A stretch of 64,000 nt of DNA from Clostridiales bacterium. GTDB lineage: Bacteria; Bacillota; Clostridia; Christensenellales; Aristaeellaceae. Shown here one piece after another: positions 24,572 to 33,434 of the stretch. A program made the position numbers and the translations under genes. Each line of letters starts with the position of its first letter. Positions within the stretch are counted from its first letter, which is position 1. The stretch spans positions 1-64,000 of the forward strand of contig SVGP01000008.1 in NCBI GenBank assembly GCA_015056255.1, given 5' to 3'. The notes under the pieces were generated by a model. The model ran no database searches. It was not told the DNA's origin and worked only from the letters and a program-made list of their open reading frames with translations.

Positions 24572-24601
24572 ATTATACCATGGTGTCACATGCGGTGTCA
24601 A
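24572..24601 (-). promoter_or_regulatory. hicAB promoter with tandem TGACACC operator-like repeats
   Basis: Minus-strand TTGACA (24596-24601) and TATAAT (24572-24577), spacer 18, with TGG before the -10 box. Two direct repeats TGACACC (24594-24600 and 24582-24588) lie 12 bp apart, covering the -35 box and spacer, a likely binding place for the HicB ribbon-helix-helix domain. Confidence 0.65.
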
Positions 24602-24615
24602 GCGATTTAAAAGTC

Positions 24616-26610
24616 TTACGCTTCCCACATCTTCTTAAGCATCGGCATGAATACGCCGCCCTGGACGGATCGGGCGATGAAGTGGACGTAGCGGCCGGTT
24701 ACGGTGTCGTACCAGTCGCTGAAGGCTACGCGGGTGGGGGTTTCTTTCAGGTATTTGACAAGGGGCTTTGCAAAGGCTTCCACGCCTTCCTTGGTTTCCG
24801 CCATCGCGCTGGCCCACATGATCCAGTCGCTCTTGGTGTAGGTTTTGCGGCTGTCGAGGGGGATTCCGTAGGCGTTGGCTTCCTGCATGTAGCGGGCGAT
24901 TTCCGCCTGATAGAATGCTTCGTCCCAGATGCCAAAACCGAAAAGTTTGTCCCAAATGGTGTTGTATTTAAGGCTCCAGCCGTTTCCATCGAGGGTGAGC
25001 GCGGTTCCATTGTCGGTCTTTGCGCGCGCATAGACGCTTTTGCCCATGCGTTTTGCGGCGTTTTTATAGTATTCGGCTTCGTCCGTTTCGCCTAATTTTT
25101 CCATGATCCAGCCGTAGGCTGCAAGGCCGCAGACGGCTTTGAAGGCGAGGTTTACATTATGGGCAAGGTGACCTGCAAAGTCGTCGGTGCACAGCTGCTC
25201 GCCCGGGTCTTCTCCGTAGGTTTCAAGATACTTGACCCATTTTTTCAGAAGCGGGAGGTTTTCTTTTGCAAACTCTTTGTCTCCGTCGGCGCGCATGGCG
25301 GCGGCGACCATTAAAATCATGTTTCCGCATTCCTCAACCGGCATCTGATAGCGGAGCTCATAGATGTTTTCGCTTCCTTCGTACAGATAGACGGGCGGGA
25401 ACTGGCCCGTAGGGTAGAAGTGCGCGTCGCTCTTTTCGTCGTCCCAGCCGCCGGCTCTTTCGCGTCCGCGTCTGCCGCTTAAGGCGTACACCTGTCCGAT
25501 TGCCGCGGGATACCGGCCAACGTCATGGGGCGCAAAGTCGTCCTTCCACACAGGCAGGGAGGCGAATTTGAAAATCGGGCGGCACATGCCGCGAACGAGC
25601 TCGGGCGCGTACATGAGATAAAGGGGCATGGAGGGATAGCTTACGTCCACCGTGCCGATGCAGCCGTTGGAGTCGTTTTCCTTGGAAAGAAAGACGGGGT
25701 TTCCGTCGCGGTCGGCAATCAGCTTGTGGGCGCAGATGGAATGGCGGTAAGCGGCGCAGGCAAGTACTTTCATGCTTTCGCCGCCGGCTTCAACGGCCTT
25801 TTTGATCAGATCCTCGTCCAGCATTTCAAGGCGCTCGATGATTTCGTCATGACGATTCATCATTTCCCGGATCGCCTGCACGATGGTTTTGCCGTTTCGG
25901 GCATAATAGGCGTGCGCGGTGTATTCAAAATACTGAATGGACGCGATATCGTCATAGGCGATGGCGATCATCATGGTATCTCCGGTTTTGATCGTCTTTT
26001 CGCACACGAGACCCCAATGGCCGCCCACGCGCTCAAAGCGGACGGGGGAACGGGAAGCCAGATACGCATAGCCCCAATCGATCGTCGTGTGGTCGCCGGA
26101 CTGGTTCAAAAGCGGCTGAACCTGCTTGCCCATCCAGGCGAGGTTGTATCCGCCTGCGTCGTACTCCGATCCGATCATGGCGGTAAAGGCGTCGCCGTCT
26201 TTACAGATATCGTCGTTCCAGATAAAGGTTACATCGATGTCGTGCTCGTTTCCGTCAAGAGACTTGGTTTCGATATCCATGTAGTTAACGGGCGTGCTTA
26301 AAAGGTCGAAATCATCCAGAAGCAGCGGCGCGCGGAAGGAGACGATAATTTCGGCTTCGCTCGCTTTAAAGACATATTTGGTCTTTGTGGGCGTAACCTC
26401 TCGTTCGGTGAGGCATGCCTTTTCATTAAACTGGCTTCCGATCAGGGCAAAGGTCTTTCCGTCAACCGTTGCTGAAAGCGTCATCCTTTTTCTTTCGCCC
26501 GCCCAATGCGCGGTTTCCCGGTCTGCGGGATGGTCGGCTTGGGACCAGATGGACAAAAACGGATCGATCGAAATCAAAGGGTATGCTGGAAGATAGCTTT
26601 TGTATTCCAT
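24616..26610 (-). CDS. GtaA-like glutaminase family protein (DUF5127-DUF4965-DUF1793)
   Basis: A 664-residue protein matching the glutaminase A-like family first seen in fungi. The N-terminus (PAYPLISIDPFLSIWSQ) fits the beta-rich DUF5127 domain. The middle has the strongly conserved AYRHSICAHKLIADRDGNPV, FLSKENDSNGCIGTVDVSYP, PHDVGRYPAAIGQVY and MPVEECGNMILM segments, which form an (alpha/alpha) barrel (DUF4965 and DUF1793). Family members hydrolyse glutamine or are glycosidase-like; the activity here is unproven, and the acid-rich barrel pocket would also fit a glycoside hydrolase. No signal peptide is visible, unlike the secreted fungal enzymes. GGAGG lies 8 bases before the ATG and an extended -10 promoter is at 26648-26656. 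It diverges from dnaE. Confidence 0.8.
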   Translation of the reverse strand: MEYKSYLPAYPLISIDPFLSIWSQADHPADRETAHWAGERKRMTLSATVDGKTFALIGSQFNEKACLTEREVTPTKTKYVFKASEAEIIVSFRAPLLLDDFDLLSTPVNYMDIETKSLDGNEHDIDVTFIWNDDICKDGDAFTAMIGSEYDAGGYNLAWMGKQVQPLLNQSGDHTTIDWGYAYLASRSPVRFERVGGHWGLVCEKTIKTGDTMMIAIAYDDIASIQYFEYTAHAYYARNGKTIVQAIREMMNRHDEIIERLEMLDEDLIKKAVEAGGESMKVLACAAYRHSICAHKLIADRDGNPVFLSKENDSNGCIGTVDVSYPSMPLYLMYAPELVRGMCRPIFKFASLPVWKDDFAPHDVGRYPAAIGQVYALSGRRGRERAGGWDDEKSDAHFYPTGQFPPVYLYEGSENIYELRYQMPVEECGNMILMVAAAMRADGDKEFAKENLPLLKKWVKYLETYGEDPGEQLCTDDFAGHLAHNVNLAFKAVCGLAAYGWIMEKLGETDEAEYYKNAAKRMGKSVYARAKTDNGTALTLDGNGWSLKYNTIWDKLFGFGIWDEAFYQAEIARYMQEANAYGIPLDSRKTYTKSDWIMWASAMAETKEGVEAFAKPLVKYLKETPTRVAFSDWYDTVTGRYVHFIARSVQGGVFMPMLKKMWEA

Positions 26611-26624
26611 GAAATGACCTCCAC

Positions 26625-26656
26625 ATGTTTTTTAAACATCTGATCTGATTATACCA
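26625..26656 (-). promoter_or_regulatory. Promoter and palindrome upstream of the glutaminase-like gene
   Basis: Minus-strand TGG-TATAAT (TATAAT at 26648-26653). Downstream of the expected start point lies the inverted repeat ATGTTT-TTT-AAACAT (26625-26639), a possible operator just before the ribosome binding site. Confidence 0.5.
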
Positions 26657-26703
26657 TACATGGACGCTCTTTGAACAGTTGTCTTTCTTTTTTTGTCTGT
26701 TCG

Positions 26704-26712
26704 TGGTATAAT
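26704..26712 (+). promoter_or_regulatory. Extended -10 promoter of dnaE
   Basis: TGG-TATAAT (TATAAT at 26707-26712), 44 bases before the chosen TTG start. It argues against the upstream in-frame start codon at 26693. Confidence 0.6.
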
Positions 26713-26755
26713 GTATATGGAAAAATATGCCTTTCCTTTAAGGAGGTTTATCAGC

Positions 26756-29700
26756 TTGTTCTGCCATCTTCACATGCACACCGAATACAGCCTTCTGGAC
26801 GGCGCAAACCGCATAAAGGATTTAATTGCCCGCGTACAGGCGCTGGGCATGACCTCCTGCGCCATCACCGACCACGGCGTGATGTACGGCGTTGTCGATT
26901 TTTACAGGGAAGCCAAAAAGGCGGGTATTCACCCGGTCATCGGCTGCGAGGTCTATGTGTGCAGGAATATGGACGTAAAGACGGACGCAGGCCGTGAGAT
27001 GAGCCACCTGATTCTGCTTTGCGAAAACCAGACGGGCTATCAGAACCTGATCAAGCTCGTGTCCGAGGGCTTTACGCGCGGCTTTTATTATCGCCCGCGC
27101 ATCGATTATGAACTTTTGAAAAAGCATTCAGAAGGTCTGATTGCGCTTTCGGCGTGCCTTTCGGGCGATCTGCCCAAGGCGGTTTTAAACGGCCGCATGA
27201 AGGACGCTATTCAGATTGCGCGCATGTACAAGGAGATCTTTGGAAAAGATCACTATTATATCGAGCTTCAGAACCACGGCCTGACCGAGCAGAAGCAGGT
27301 TCTGCCGGGTCTGATCCGGATTGCAAACGACCTAGACATTCCTCTCGTCATCACAAACGACTGTCATTATTTGACGCGCGAGGACGCTGAGGCGCAGGAA
27401 ATTCTCATGTGCATCCAGACGGGTAAAACCTTAAAGGATGAAAACCGCATGCGCATGGAAACGGACCAGATGTACATCAAAAGCGAAGACGAAATCCGCG
27501 CCCTGTTCCCGGACTTTGACGACGCGATTCAAAGAACCGAAGAAATTGCGCAACGCTGCCACGTCGAATTCGATTTTGACACCAAGCACCTGCCCGCCTA
27601 TCCCCTGCCCGGAGGCGAAACCGCAGCGGAAATGCTGAGAAGGCTCTGTTCGGAGGGTTTAAGCCGGAAATACGCGCCCGACCGCACGGACGCGAAGGAG
27701 CGCCTTGACTACGAACTGAATGTCATCGAGAAAATGGGGTATGTGGATTATTTTCTGATCGTCTGGGATTTTATCAATTATGCAAAGCGAAACGGTATTC
27801 TGGTCGGCCCCGGGCGCGGAAGCGGCGCGGGCTCGATTGTCGCCTATACGCTTGACATCACCGCCATCGATCCCATCGAATACAGTTTGCTTTTCGAGCG
27901 ATTTTTAAACCCCGAGCGCGTGAGCATGCCCGACCTTGATATCGACTTCGACTATGAAAGAAGATCAGAGGTCATCGAATACGTCCAGAGAAAATACGGC
28001 TCCGACCACGTGGCGCAGATTATCACCTTCGGCACCATGGCGGCGCGGCTTGTATTAAGGGACGTTGGGCGCGTGATGGACTTGCCCTACGGCGTTGTGG
28101 ATCAGGTGGCAAAGATGGTGCCGTTTGAACTGAATATGACGCTTGAAAAAGCGCTCGAGGCCAATCCCGACCTCAAAAACGCATATGAGGGCGACGAGGA
28201 CATCAAAAAGCTTGTCGACACGGGAAGAAAGCTTGAGGGCATGCCGCGCCACGCCTCCACGCACGCGGCGGGCGTACTGATTACGGCAAAGCCCGTTTCC
28301 GATTATGTGCCCCTTCAGACGAACGATCAGGTCATCACCACCCAGTTCCCGATGGGCACGCTCGAGGCGCTGGGGCTTCTCAAGATGGACTTTTTGGGCC
28401 TACGCACTTTAAACGTTGTGGGCGACAGCCTTCAGCTGATCAAGGAAAACGGCGGCCCTGATATGGACAGCTATGATATTCCGATGGATGATGCTTCTGT
28501 CTATCAGATGATATCCTCCGGAGACACGGACGGCGTATTCCAGCTGGAATCCGGCGGCATGCGAAACTTCCTTATGAACATGAAGCCGCAGAATTTTGAA
28601 GACATCATCGCCGCCATTTCGCTCTATCGTCCCGGCCCTATGGATTCGATTCCCCGCTTTATCCAGGGAAAACAAAACCCCGCCTCCGTCAAATATTTAA
28701 CGCCCCAGCTCGAGCCGATCTTAAACGTCACCTACGGCTGCATGGTGTATCAGGAGCAGGTTATGCAGATCGTGCGCGACTTAGCCGGGTATTCGATGGG
28801 CAGAAGCGATCTTGTCCGCCGCGCCATGGCCAAGAAAAAGCACGACGTGATGGAGAAGGAGAAGGAATACTTCATAAACGGTAAACTGAACGACGACGGC
28901 ACTGTCGACGTGCCCGGCGCAGTGCGCATGGGCGTGAGCAAGGAGGCCGCCGAAAGGCTGTTTGACGAAATGACGGCCTTTGCCTCCTACGCGTTCAACA
29001 AATCCCACGCTGCAGCCTACGGCGTAGTAGCCGTTCAGACGGGCTGGCTCAAAAAGCATTATCCCACCGAGTTTATGGCTGCGCTCATCAATTCCATTGC
29101 GGGATCGAGTGAAAAGGTGGCCTTCTACATTGAATATTGCCGCAAAAACAATATCGAAATCGCTCCGCCGGACGTGAACCGCTCGATGGAGAAATTCTCC
29201 GTCGATATGTCCACCGGCAAAAAAATGATCCGTTTCGGCTTAAACGCCGTCAAAAACGTGGGTCACGGCGCCATCCGCGCGATCATCGAGGAAAGGGAAA
29301 AGGGCGGCCTCTATAAAGACCTTTACGACTTTGCCGAACGGAACGCGGGCCATCTTGTGAATAAAAAGGCCGTTGAATCCCTGATCAAGGCCGGCGCGTT
29401 CGATTCCGTACCCGGAAACCGCGCGCAGAAAATGTGCGTGTTTGAAAAGGCGATGGATTCGGCGAGCAAAAAATCATCCTCCGTGCTGGAAGGGCAATTG
29501 TCGCTGTTCGGCGAGCTGACGGAAATTGCATCGCCCACGCCGCCGCTGCCCCCGCTTCAGGAATTCGGACGCAGGCAGCTTCTTTCCATGGAAAAGGAAG
29601 TAACCGGCATCTATGTGTCCGGTCATCCGCTGGAGGAATACGCGCGCCAGCTTTCAAATCTCGATATCAACGCCCGCTATCTCGCCGCCTACGCCGAAGA

Positions 29701-30244
29701 AAAAACCGACGGCGGCATGTCGCTTGACCAAATGAAGGTCAAAATGGGCGGCATACTGACCGATAAGCGCGTCAAAGCCACAAAATCCGGCGGTATGATG
29801 GCGATTGTGAACCTTGAAGACATGTACGGCTCAACCGAAGCCCTCGCCTTCCCACGCGTGTACGACCGCGTGAAGGACAAGCTGATTGAAGACACAGTTG
29901 TACTCATCACGGGCCGCTTAAGCGCAAGGGAGGACGAAACGCCCAAGCTTCTGATCGACACCATCCATCCACTGATGACTGATCAGGAAAGCGCAAAGGA
30001 TACGCCCGCTCCGAAGGTGGAAGAAGCCGAAAAGCCTAAAAAGCTATACCTTAAGCTTAGCAGAAAGCAATTGGACGCGGCGGAATTCATCCTTGAAACC
30101 ACACCCGGCAGCATTCCCGTTTTCTTTTACTTCCATGATGAACAGAAAACCTTCCGTGCGCCCATGAACCTTTGGGTGTCCATCGATTATGATAAAAAAG
30201 GTCTTGAAGACCTGCTTGGCGCAGGCAGCGTTGTGATGAAATAG
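26756..30244 (+). CDS. dnaE: DNA polymerase III subunit alpha (DnaE)
   Basis: A 1162-residue replicative polymerase, or the error-prone/second polymerase in Firmicutes that also carry PolC. The N-terminal PHP domain begins FCHLHMHTEYSLLDGANRI. The Pol3 catalytic Asp motif is SMPDLDIDFDYERR, with the upstream VGPGRGSGAGSIVAY and the later PGPMDSIPRFI, YGCMVYQEQVMQI and AFNKSHAAAYG segments of the family. Helix-hairpin-helix and OB-fold regions fill the C-terminus (TGIYVSGHPLEEY; GGILTDKRVKATKSGGMM). The start is most likely TTG at 26756, placed 9 bases after AAGGAGG; longer frames would overlap the -10 box. No other replication gene is nearby. A glycosyltransferase gene follows after 74 bases. 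Confidence 0.96.
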   Translation: MFCHLHMHTEYSLLDGANRIKDLIARVQALGMTSCAITDHGVMYGVVDFYREAKKAGIHPVIGCEVYVCRNMDVKTDAGREMSHLILLCENQTGYQNLIKLVSEGFTRGFYYRPRIDYELLKKHSEGLIALSACLSGDLPKAVLNGRMKDAIQIARMYKEIFGKDHYYIELQNHGLTEQKQVLPGLIRIANDLDIPLVITNDCHYLTREDAEAQEILMCIQTGKTLKDENRMRMETDQMYIKSEDEIRALFPDFDDAIQRTEEIAQRCHVEFDFDTKHLPAYPLPGGETAAEMLRRLCSEGLSRKYAPDRTDAKERLDYELNVIEKMGYVDYFLIVWDFINYAKRNGILVGPGRGSGAGSIVAYTLDITAIDPIEYSLLFERFLNPERVSMPDLDIDFDYERRSEVIEYVQRKYGSDHVAQIITFGTMAARLVLRDVGRVMDLPYGVVDQVAKMVPFELNMTLEKALEANPDLKNAYEGDEDIKKLVDTGRKLEGMPRHASTHAAGVLITAKPVSDYVPLQTNDQVITTQFPMGTLEALGLLKMDFLGLRTLNVVGDSLQLIKENGGPDMDSYDIPMDDASVYQMISSGDTDGVFQLESGGMRNFLMNMKPQNFEDIIAAISLYRPGPMDSIPRFIQGKQNPASVKYLTPQLEPILNVTYGCMVYQEQVMQIVRDLAGYSMGRSDLVRRAMAKKKHDVMEKEKEYFINGKLNDDGTVDVPGAVRMGVSKEAAERLFDEMTAFASYAFNKSHAAAYGVVAVQTGWLKKHYPTEFMAALINSIAGSSEKVAFYIEYCRKNNIEIAPPDVNRSMEKFSVDMSTGKKMIRFGLNAVKNVGHGAIRAIIEEREKGGLYKDLYDFAERNAGHLVNKKAVESLIKAGAFDSVPGNRAQKMCVFEKAMDSASKKSSSVLEGQLSLFGELTEIASPTPPLPPLQEFGRRQLLSMEKEVTGIYVSGHPLEEYARQLSNLDINARYLAAYAEEKTDGGMSLDQMKVKMGGILTDKRVKATKSGGMMAIVNLEDMYGSTEALAFPRVYDRVKDKLIEDTVVLITGRLSAREDETPKLLIDTIHPLMTDQESAKDTPAPKVEEAEKPKKLYLKLSRKQLDAAEFILETTPGSIPVFFYFHDEQKTFRAPMNLWVSIDYDKKGLEDLLGAGSVVMK

Positions 30245-30318
30245 GCCGTTTTCCGGGACGATGCAGGTATCGTCCGTACGGGTTTGAAACTATGTCCTTT
30301 ATCCGAAAGGAGCACAAT

Positions 30319-31281
30319 ATGAACAAAAACTCCCCCGCAAGGGTCTGCGTCGTCATTCCCTGCTATAATGAAGAAGAGGCGCTGCCGATCACGGCGAAAA
30401 CGCTTGACAAGTTCTTTGACAGCATGGTCAAGGACGGCCTTTTTGCGCCCGACAGCCGGATGCTGCTTGTGGACGACGGAAGCAGGGACAAGACGTGGCG
30501 CGTCATCGAAAATCTTGTAAACGCATCCGAACGATTTGAAGGGCTGAAGCTTGCGCACAACGCAGGGCATCAGAACGCGCTCTGGGCGGGCATGACCATT
30601 GCCGCCGAAAACGCCGACGCAGTCATCTCCATCGACGCGGATCTTCAGGATGATGTAAACGCCATGCGCGGCTTTATGAAGGAATTCTATGGCGGCGCGG
30701 ACATCGTATACGGCGTTCGCTCCAAGCGCGACACAGACACTCTCTTTAAGCGCATGACCGCCGAAATGTTTTATAAGAGCATGGCGAAAATGGGCGTTGA
30801 AACGGTTTTTAACCACGCCGATTACCGATTAATTTCAAAGCGCGCGCTTAAGGAGCTATTAAATTATCCCGAGGTCAATCTGTTTCTTCGCGGCATGGTG
30901 CCGACTCTTGGCTATAAAACCGAAAAGGTTTATTACGAAAGAAGCGAGCGCACGGCGGGCGAAAGCAAATATCCGCTAAAAAAAATGCTGGCTTTCGCCT
31001 TTCAGGGCGTCACCAGCTTTTCCGTAAAGCCCATTCGCATGATTTCGCTTCTGGGCGTGATTTTTGCGCTCGCTGCAGTCGGAATCGGCATCTACGCGCT
31101 CATTTCCCTGATCGCAGGCCGCGCCGTTCCCGGTTGGACGAGCACCATGCTGTCCATATGGTTAATCGGCGGCGTTCAATTAATCGCGCTTGGCCTGATC
31201 GGCGAATATATCGGCAAAATCTACACCGAAGTCAAGCGCCGCCCGCGCTTTATCGTGGAAGAGCATTTAACGCACAAATAA
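30319..31281 (+). CDS. Family 2 glycosyltransferase with two C-terminal membrane helices (GtrB/DPM1-like)
   Basis: A 320-residue membrane glycosyltransferase. The GT-A domain has VVIPCYNEEEALP, MLLVDDGSRDKTW, ISIDADLQDD (DXD metal motif) and YGVRSKRDTD. Two hydrophobic helices near the end (ISLLGVIFALAAVGIGIYAL and WLIGGVQLIALGLIGEYIG) anchor it, as in bactoprenol or dolichol phosphate glucosyl/mannosyltransferases that load a sugar on a lipid carrier. The last residues YTEVKRRPRFIVEE are typical of that family. ATG 30319 was chosen for AAAGGAG 7 bases upstream. It lies between dnaE and the spore lipoprotein gene. The donor and acceptor are not determined. Confidence 0.88.
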   Translation: MNKNSPARVCVVIPCYNEEEALPITAKTLDKFFDSMVKDGLFAPDSRMLLVDDGSRDKTWRVIENLVNASERFEGLKLAHNAGHQNALWAGMTIAAENADAVISIDADLQDDVNAMRGFMKEFYGGADIVYGVRSKRDTDTLFKRMTAEMFYKSMAKMGVETVFNHADYRLISKRALKELLNYPEVNLFLRGMVPTLGYKTEKVYYERSERTAGESKYPLKKMLAFAFQGVTSFSVKPIRMISLLGVIFALAAVGIGIYALISLIAGRAVPGWTSTMLSIWLIGGVQLIALGLIGEYIGKIYTEVKRRPRFIVEEHLTHK

Positions 31282-31326
31282 ATCTGTTTTTTTGAAAACC
31301 GGGTTTAAAATATCCATATCCGGCGC

Positions 31327-31355
31327 AAAATACCTCTCGCAAGGGAGGTATTTTT
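31327..31355 (+). promoter_or_regulatory. Hairpin that buries the ribosome binding site of the YhcN-like gene
   Basis: A perfect 10-bp stem (AAAATACCTC 31327-31336 with GAGGTATTTT 31345-31354) and 8-base loop. Its right arm contains the GGGAGGT ribosome binding site, and a T-run follows, so it could act either as a terminator of the upstream glycosyltransferase gene or as a translation switch. Confidence 0.65.
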
Positions 31356-31357
31356 CT

Positions 31358-31870
31358 ATGAAAAACGTAAACCGCAAAAAAATTTCCATGGTACTTTTTC
31401 TGTGTCTGGCCGTGGCGCTTGTAATGACCGCGTGCATGAACAAAACGGGCCTGGATGAGCAGCCCATGACCACCCCCGGCGCATCCGCATCTCCGTCTGT
31501 GACCCCGAAGGCCACAGTTGAAGCCGTAGGCGCGTTCGACTGGCTGGTAGACGGCGAAAAGGTGGAGGAAAATCTTGCCAAGATTTCCGAAATCAGTCAG
31601 GCGCGCGTGGTTGTTGACGGCAATACCGCGCTGGTCGCCGTGAAGTTCAACCCCGCCTACAAGGGAGAAGTGACCGACCGCATCCGCGAAATGATCGCCA
31701 ATGAAATCAAAAAGGCCGATGCGCGCATTCAGACCGTTACCGTAACGGCGGATGAAGACGCCGTCACCAAAGCCTATGCCATTTCCGACCGTATGCGCGC
31801 CGGCGAGGGCATGGAAAATCTTAGAAAAGACATTCAGGATATCTTAAATTCCATCAAAAACGCGCTGTAA
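31358..31870 (+). CDS. YhcN/YlaJ-type sporulation lipoprotein
   Basis: A 170-residue lipoprotein. The signal ends in a lipobox (VALVMTAC, Cys about residue 28), so the mature protein should be lipid-anchored outside the membrane. After a Thr/Pro/Ser-rich linker, the region from NLAKISEISQARVVVDGNTALVAVKF to the VTVTADEDAV strand matches the YhcN/YlaJ fold (strand-helix-strand-helix), found in spore-membrane lipoproteins of Bacillus and Clostridia. Its presence suggests a spore former or recent ancestor. The ATG at 31358 follows GGGAGGT, but that site sits in the stem of a hairpin. Exact role in spores or germination is not known for most members. Confidence 0.8.
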   Translation: MKNVNRKKISMVLFLCLAVALVMTACMNKTGLDEQPMTTPGASASPSVTPKATVEAVGAFDWLVDGEKVEENLAKISEISQARVVVDGNTALVAVKFNPAYKGEVTDRIREMIANEIKKADARIQTVTVTADEDAVTKAYAISDRMRAGEGMENLRKDIQDILNSIKNAL

Positions 31871-31889
31871 AAACGCTTGATAGTATGCC

Positions 31890-31925
31890 AATCCCCCGAT
31901 TCCGACAATCCGGTATCGGGGGATT
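31890..31925. other. Intergenic hairpin between convergent genes
   Basis: Perfect 11-bp arms AATCCCCCGAT (31890-31900) and ATCGGGGGATT (31915-31925). It lies between the YhcN-like stop and the MATE stop. The flanking T-tracts are weak, so it may be a bidirectional terminator of low strength or a 3' end protector. Confidence 0.65.
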
Positions 31926-31950
31926 CATATTGCACCATCGAATTTTGCGC

Positions 31951-33318
31951 TTATGCTTTTGCGTCCATTTGCTTAAGCGCCTTTTTAAACTGAAACGCAA
32001 ACAGAATAGCCGTAAACGTCACAGCGATCACATCCGCCACGGGCTCCGCCAGATATACGCCCGTGACCTTGTCGGGCGCAATGTGCGGAAGAATGTAGAT
32101 GAGCGGCAACAGCAGTACAAACTTTCTGAATACCGCGACCATGATGGAGCACGGCGCGTTTCCAACGGAAACAAACGTCATCTGACAGGCAATCTGAATG
32201 CCCATTCCCAACAGGCCTGCGCAGTAAATGCGAAGCGCTTTTCCCGCATAACTGACAAGCGACTGATCGCTTGCAAATACGCTTGCGACGGCGCCGGGGA
32301 AAAGCATGAGAATTGCCCACAGCGCAACGGAATAAACAAGACACGTAACCAGAAGAAGCTTAAAGCACGAAAGCAATCGGTCCTTTTTCTTTGCACCGAA
32401 ATTATAGCCCAGAATCGGTTGCGCGCCCTGACCGATACCGGTTAAGGGCAGCATCACAAACAGCATCGCGCTTGTGCAGATGGTCATCGCGCCCACAGCC
32501 GCATCGCCGCCGTATTTCTGAAGGGAAGCGTTAAAGCATACGGCGATCACGCTTTCGCTGCCCTGCATGATAAACGTGGCAAGCCCCAGCGCAAAGCAGG
32601 GCAAAAGCACTTTGAAATTGATTTTAAGGTTCTTTTTCCGAATGCGAAGCTGTGTCTTTTCACCGAACAGAAACTTAAGACACCATGCGCACGATACTGC
32701 CTGAGAAATCACCGTGGCCAGCGCCGCACCGCGAACGCCCATATCGAAAAGATAAATAAACACGGGATCCAGCGCAATATTCAAAACTGCGCCGATGACC
32801 ACCGTCGCCATGCTGATTTTGGAAAAGCCCTGCGCGGTGATAAAGGCGTTCATGCCCAGCGTCAATTGCACAAATACCGTGCCGAGCGCGTACATATTCA
32901 TGTAATCGACGGCATAATCGATCGTGTTCACGCTTGCGCCGAACGCCATTAAAAGCTCGCGCCCGAAAAGAAGAAGCGCAATCATGAGCGTAATCGAGAT
33001 GATAAAAAGCGACGTAAAGCAGTTGCCCAGAATTTTTTCCGCAGAATCCTTGTCGCCTTTTCCCATATCAATGGAAGCGCGGGGCGCGCCGCCCGAGCCC
33101 ACCAGAGCGGAAAATGCCGACACCAGCATGAGAACAGGCGTGCACACGCCTACGCCTGTTAAAGCCGCCGCGCCGATTTCAGGAATGTGACCGATAAAAA
33201 TGCGGTCGACGACGCTGTACAGCATGTTGATAATCTGCGCCAGCACCGTGGGCAGTGCAAGCGTAAATAAAAGTCTGCCAATCGGCGCAGAGCCGAGCAT
33301 GTCCTTGTCTTTGTTCAT
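31951..33318 (-). CDS. MATE family efflux transporter (MepA-like)
   Basis: A 455-residue protein with 12 hydrophobic helices, exporting cationic drugs or metabolites in exchange for Na+ or H+. It opens with the usual GRLLFTLALPTVLAQIINML, followed by SVVDRIFIGH and later GQGAQPILGYNFGAKKKDRL between helices 7 and 8, all typical of the MATE family and of the MepA branch. GAGGG lies 6 bases before the ATG. A TTGACG-18-TAGAAT promoter sits at 33349-33378. It is a one-gene unit converging on the YhcN-like gene. The substrate cannot be inferred. Confidence 0.9.
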   Translation of the reverse strand: MNKDKDMLGSAPIGRLLFTLALPTVLAQIINMLYSVVDRIFIGHIPEIGAAALTGVGVCTPVLMLVSAFSALVGSGGAPRASIDMGKGDKDSAEKILGNCFTSLFIISITLMIALLLFGRELLMAFGASVNTIDYAVDYMNMYALGTVFVQLTLGMNAFITAQGFSKISMATVVIGAVLNIALDPVFIYLFDMGVRGAALATVISQAVSCAWCLKFLFGEKTQLRIRKKNLKINFKVLLPCFALGLATFIMQGSESVIAVCFNASLQKYGGDAAVGAMTICTSAMLFVMLPLTGIGQGAQPILGYNFGAKKKDRLLSCFKLLLVTCLVYSVALWAILMLFPGAVASVFASDQSLVSYAGKALRIYCAGLLGMGIQIACQMTFVSVGNAPCSIMVAVFRKFVLLLPLIYILPHIAPDKVTGVYLAEPVADVIAVTFTAILFAFQFKKALKQMDAKA

Positions 33319-33348
33319 TCAAATCCCTCTTTTCAAAAGCCTTTTCCC

Positions 33349-33378
33349 ATTCTACCGAAAAACGGCCTCGTCCGTCAA
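33349..33378 (-). promoter_or_regulatory. Promoter of the MepA-like MATE gene
   Basis: Minus-strand TTGACG (33373-33378) and TAGAAT (33349-33354), spacer 18, about 30 bases before the ATG. Confidence 0.55.
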
Positions 33379-33434
33379 GAAAAAAGCGGTGAACAAAAGG
33401 ACTTCTTTTTTACTTTTTTTAGAAAAACCAGTCA

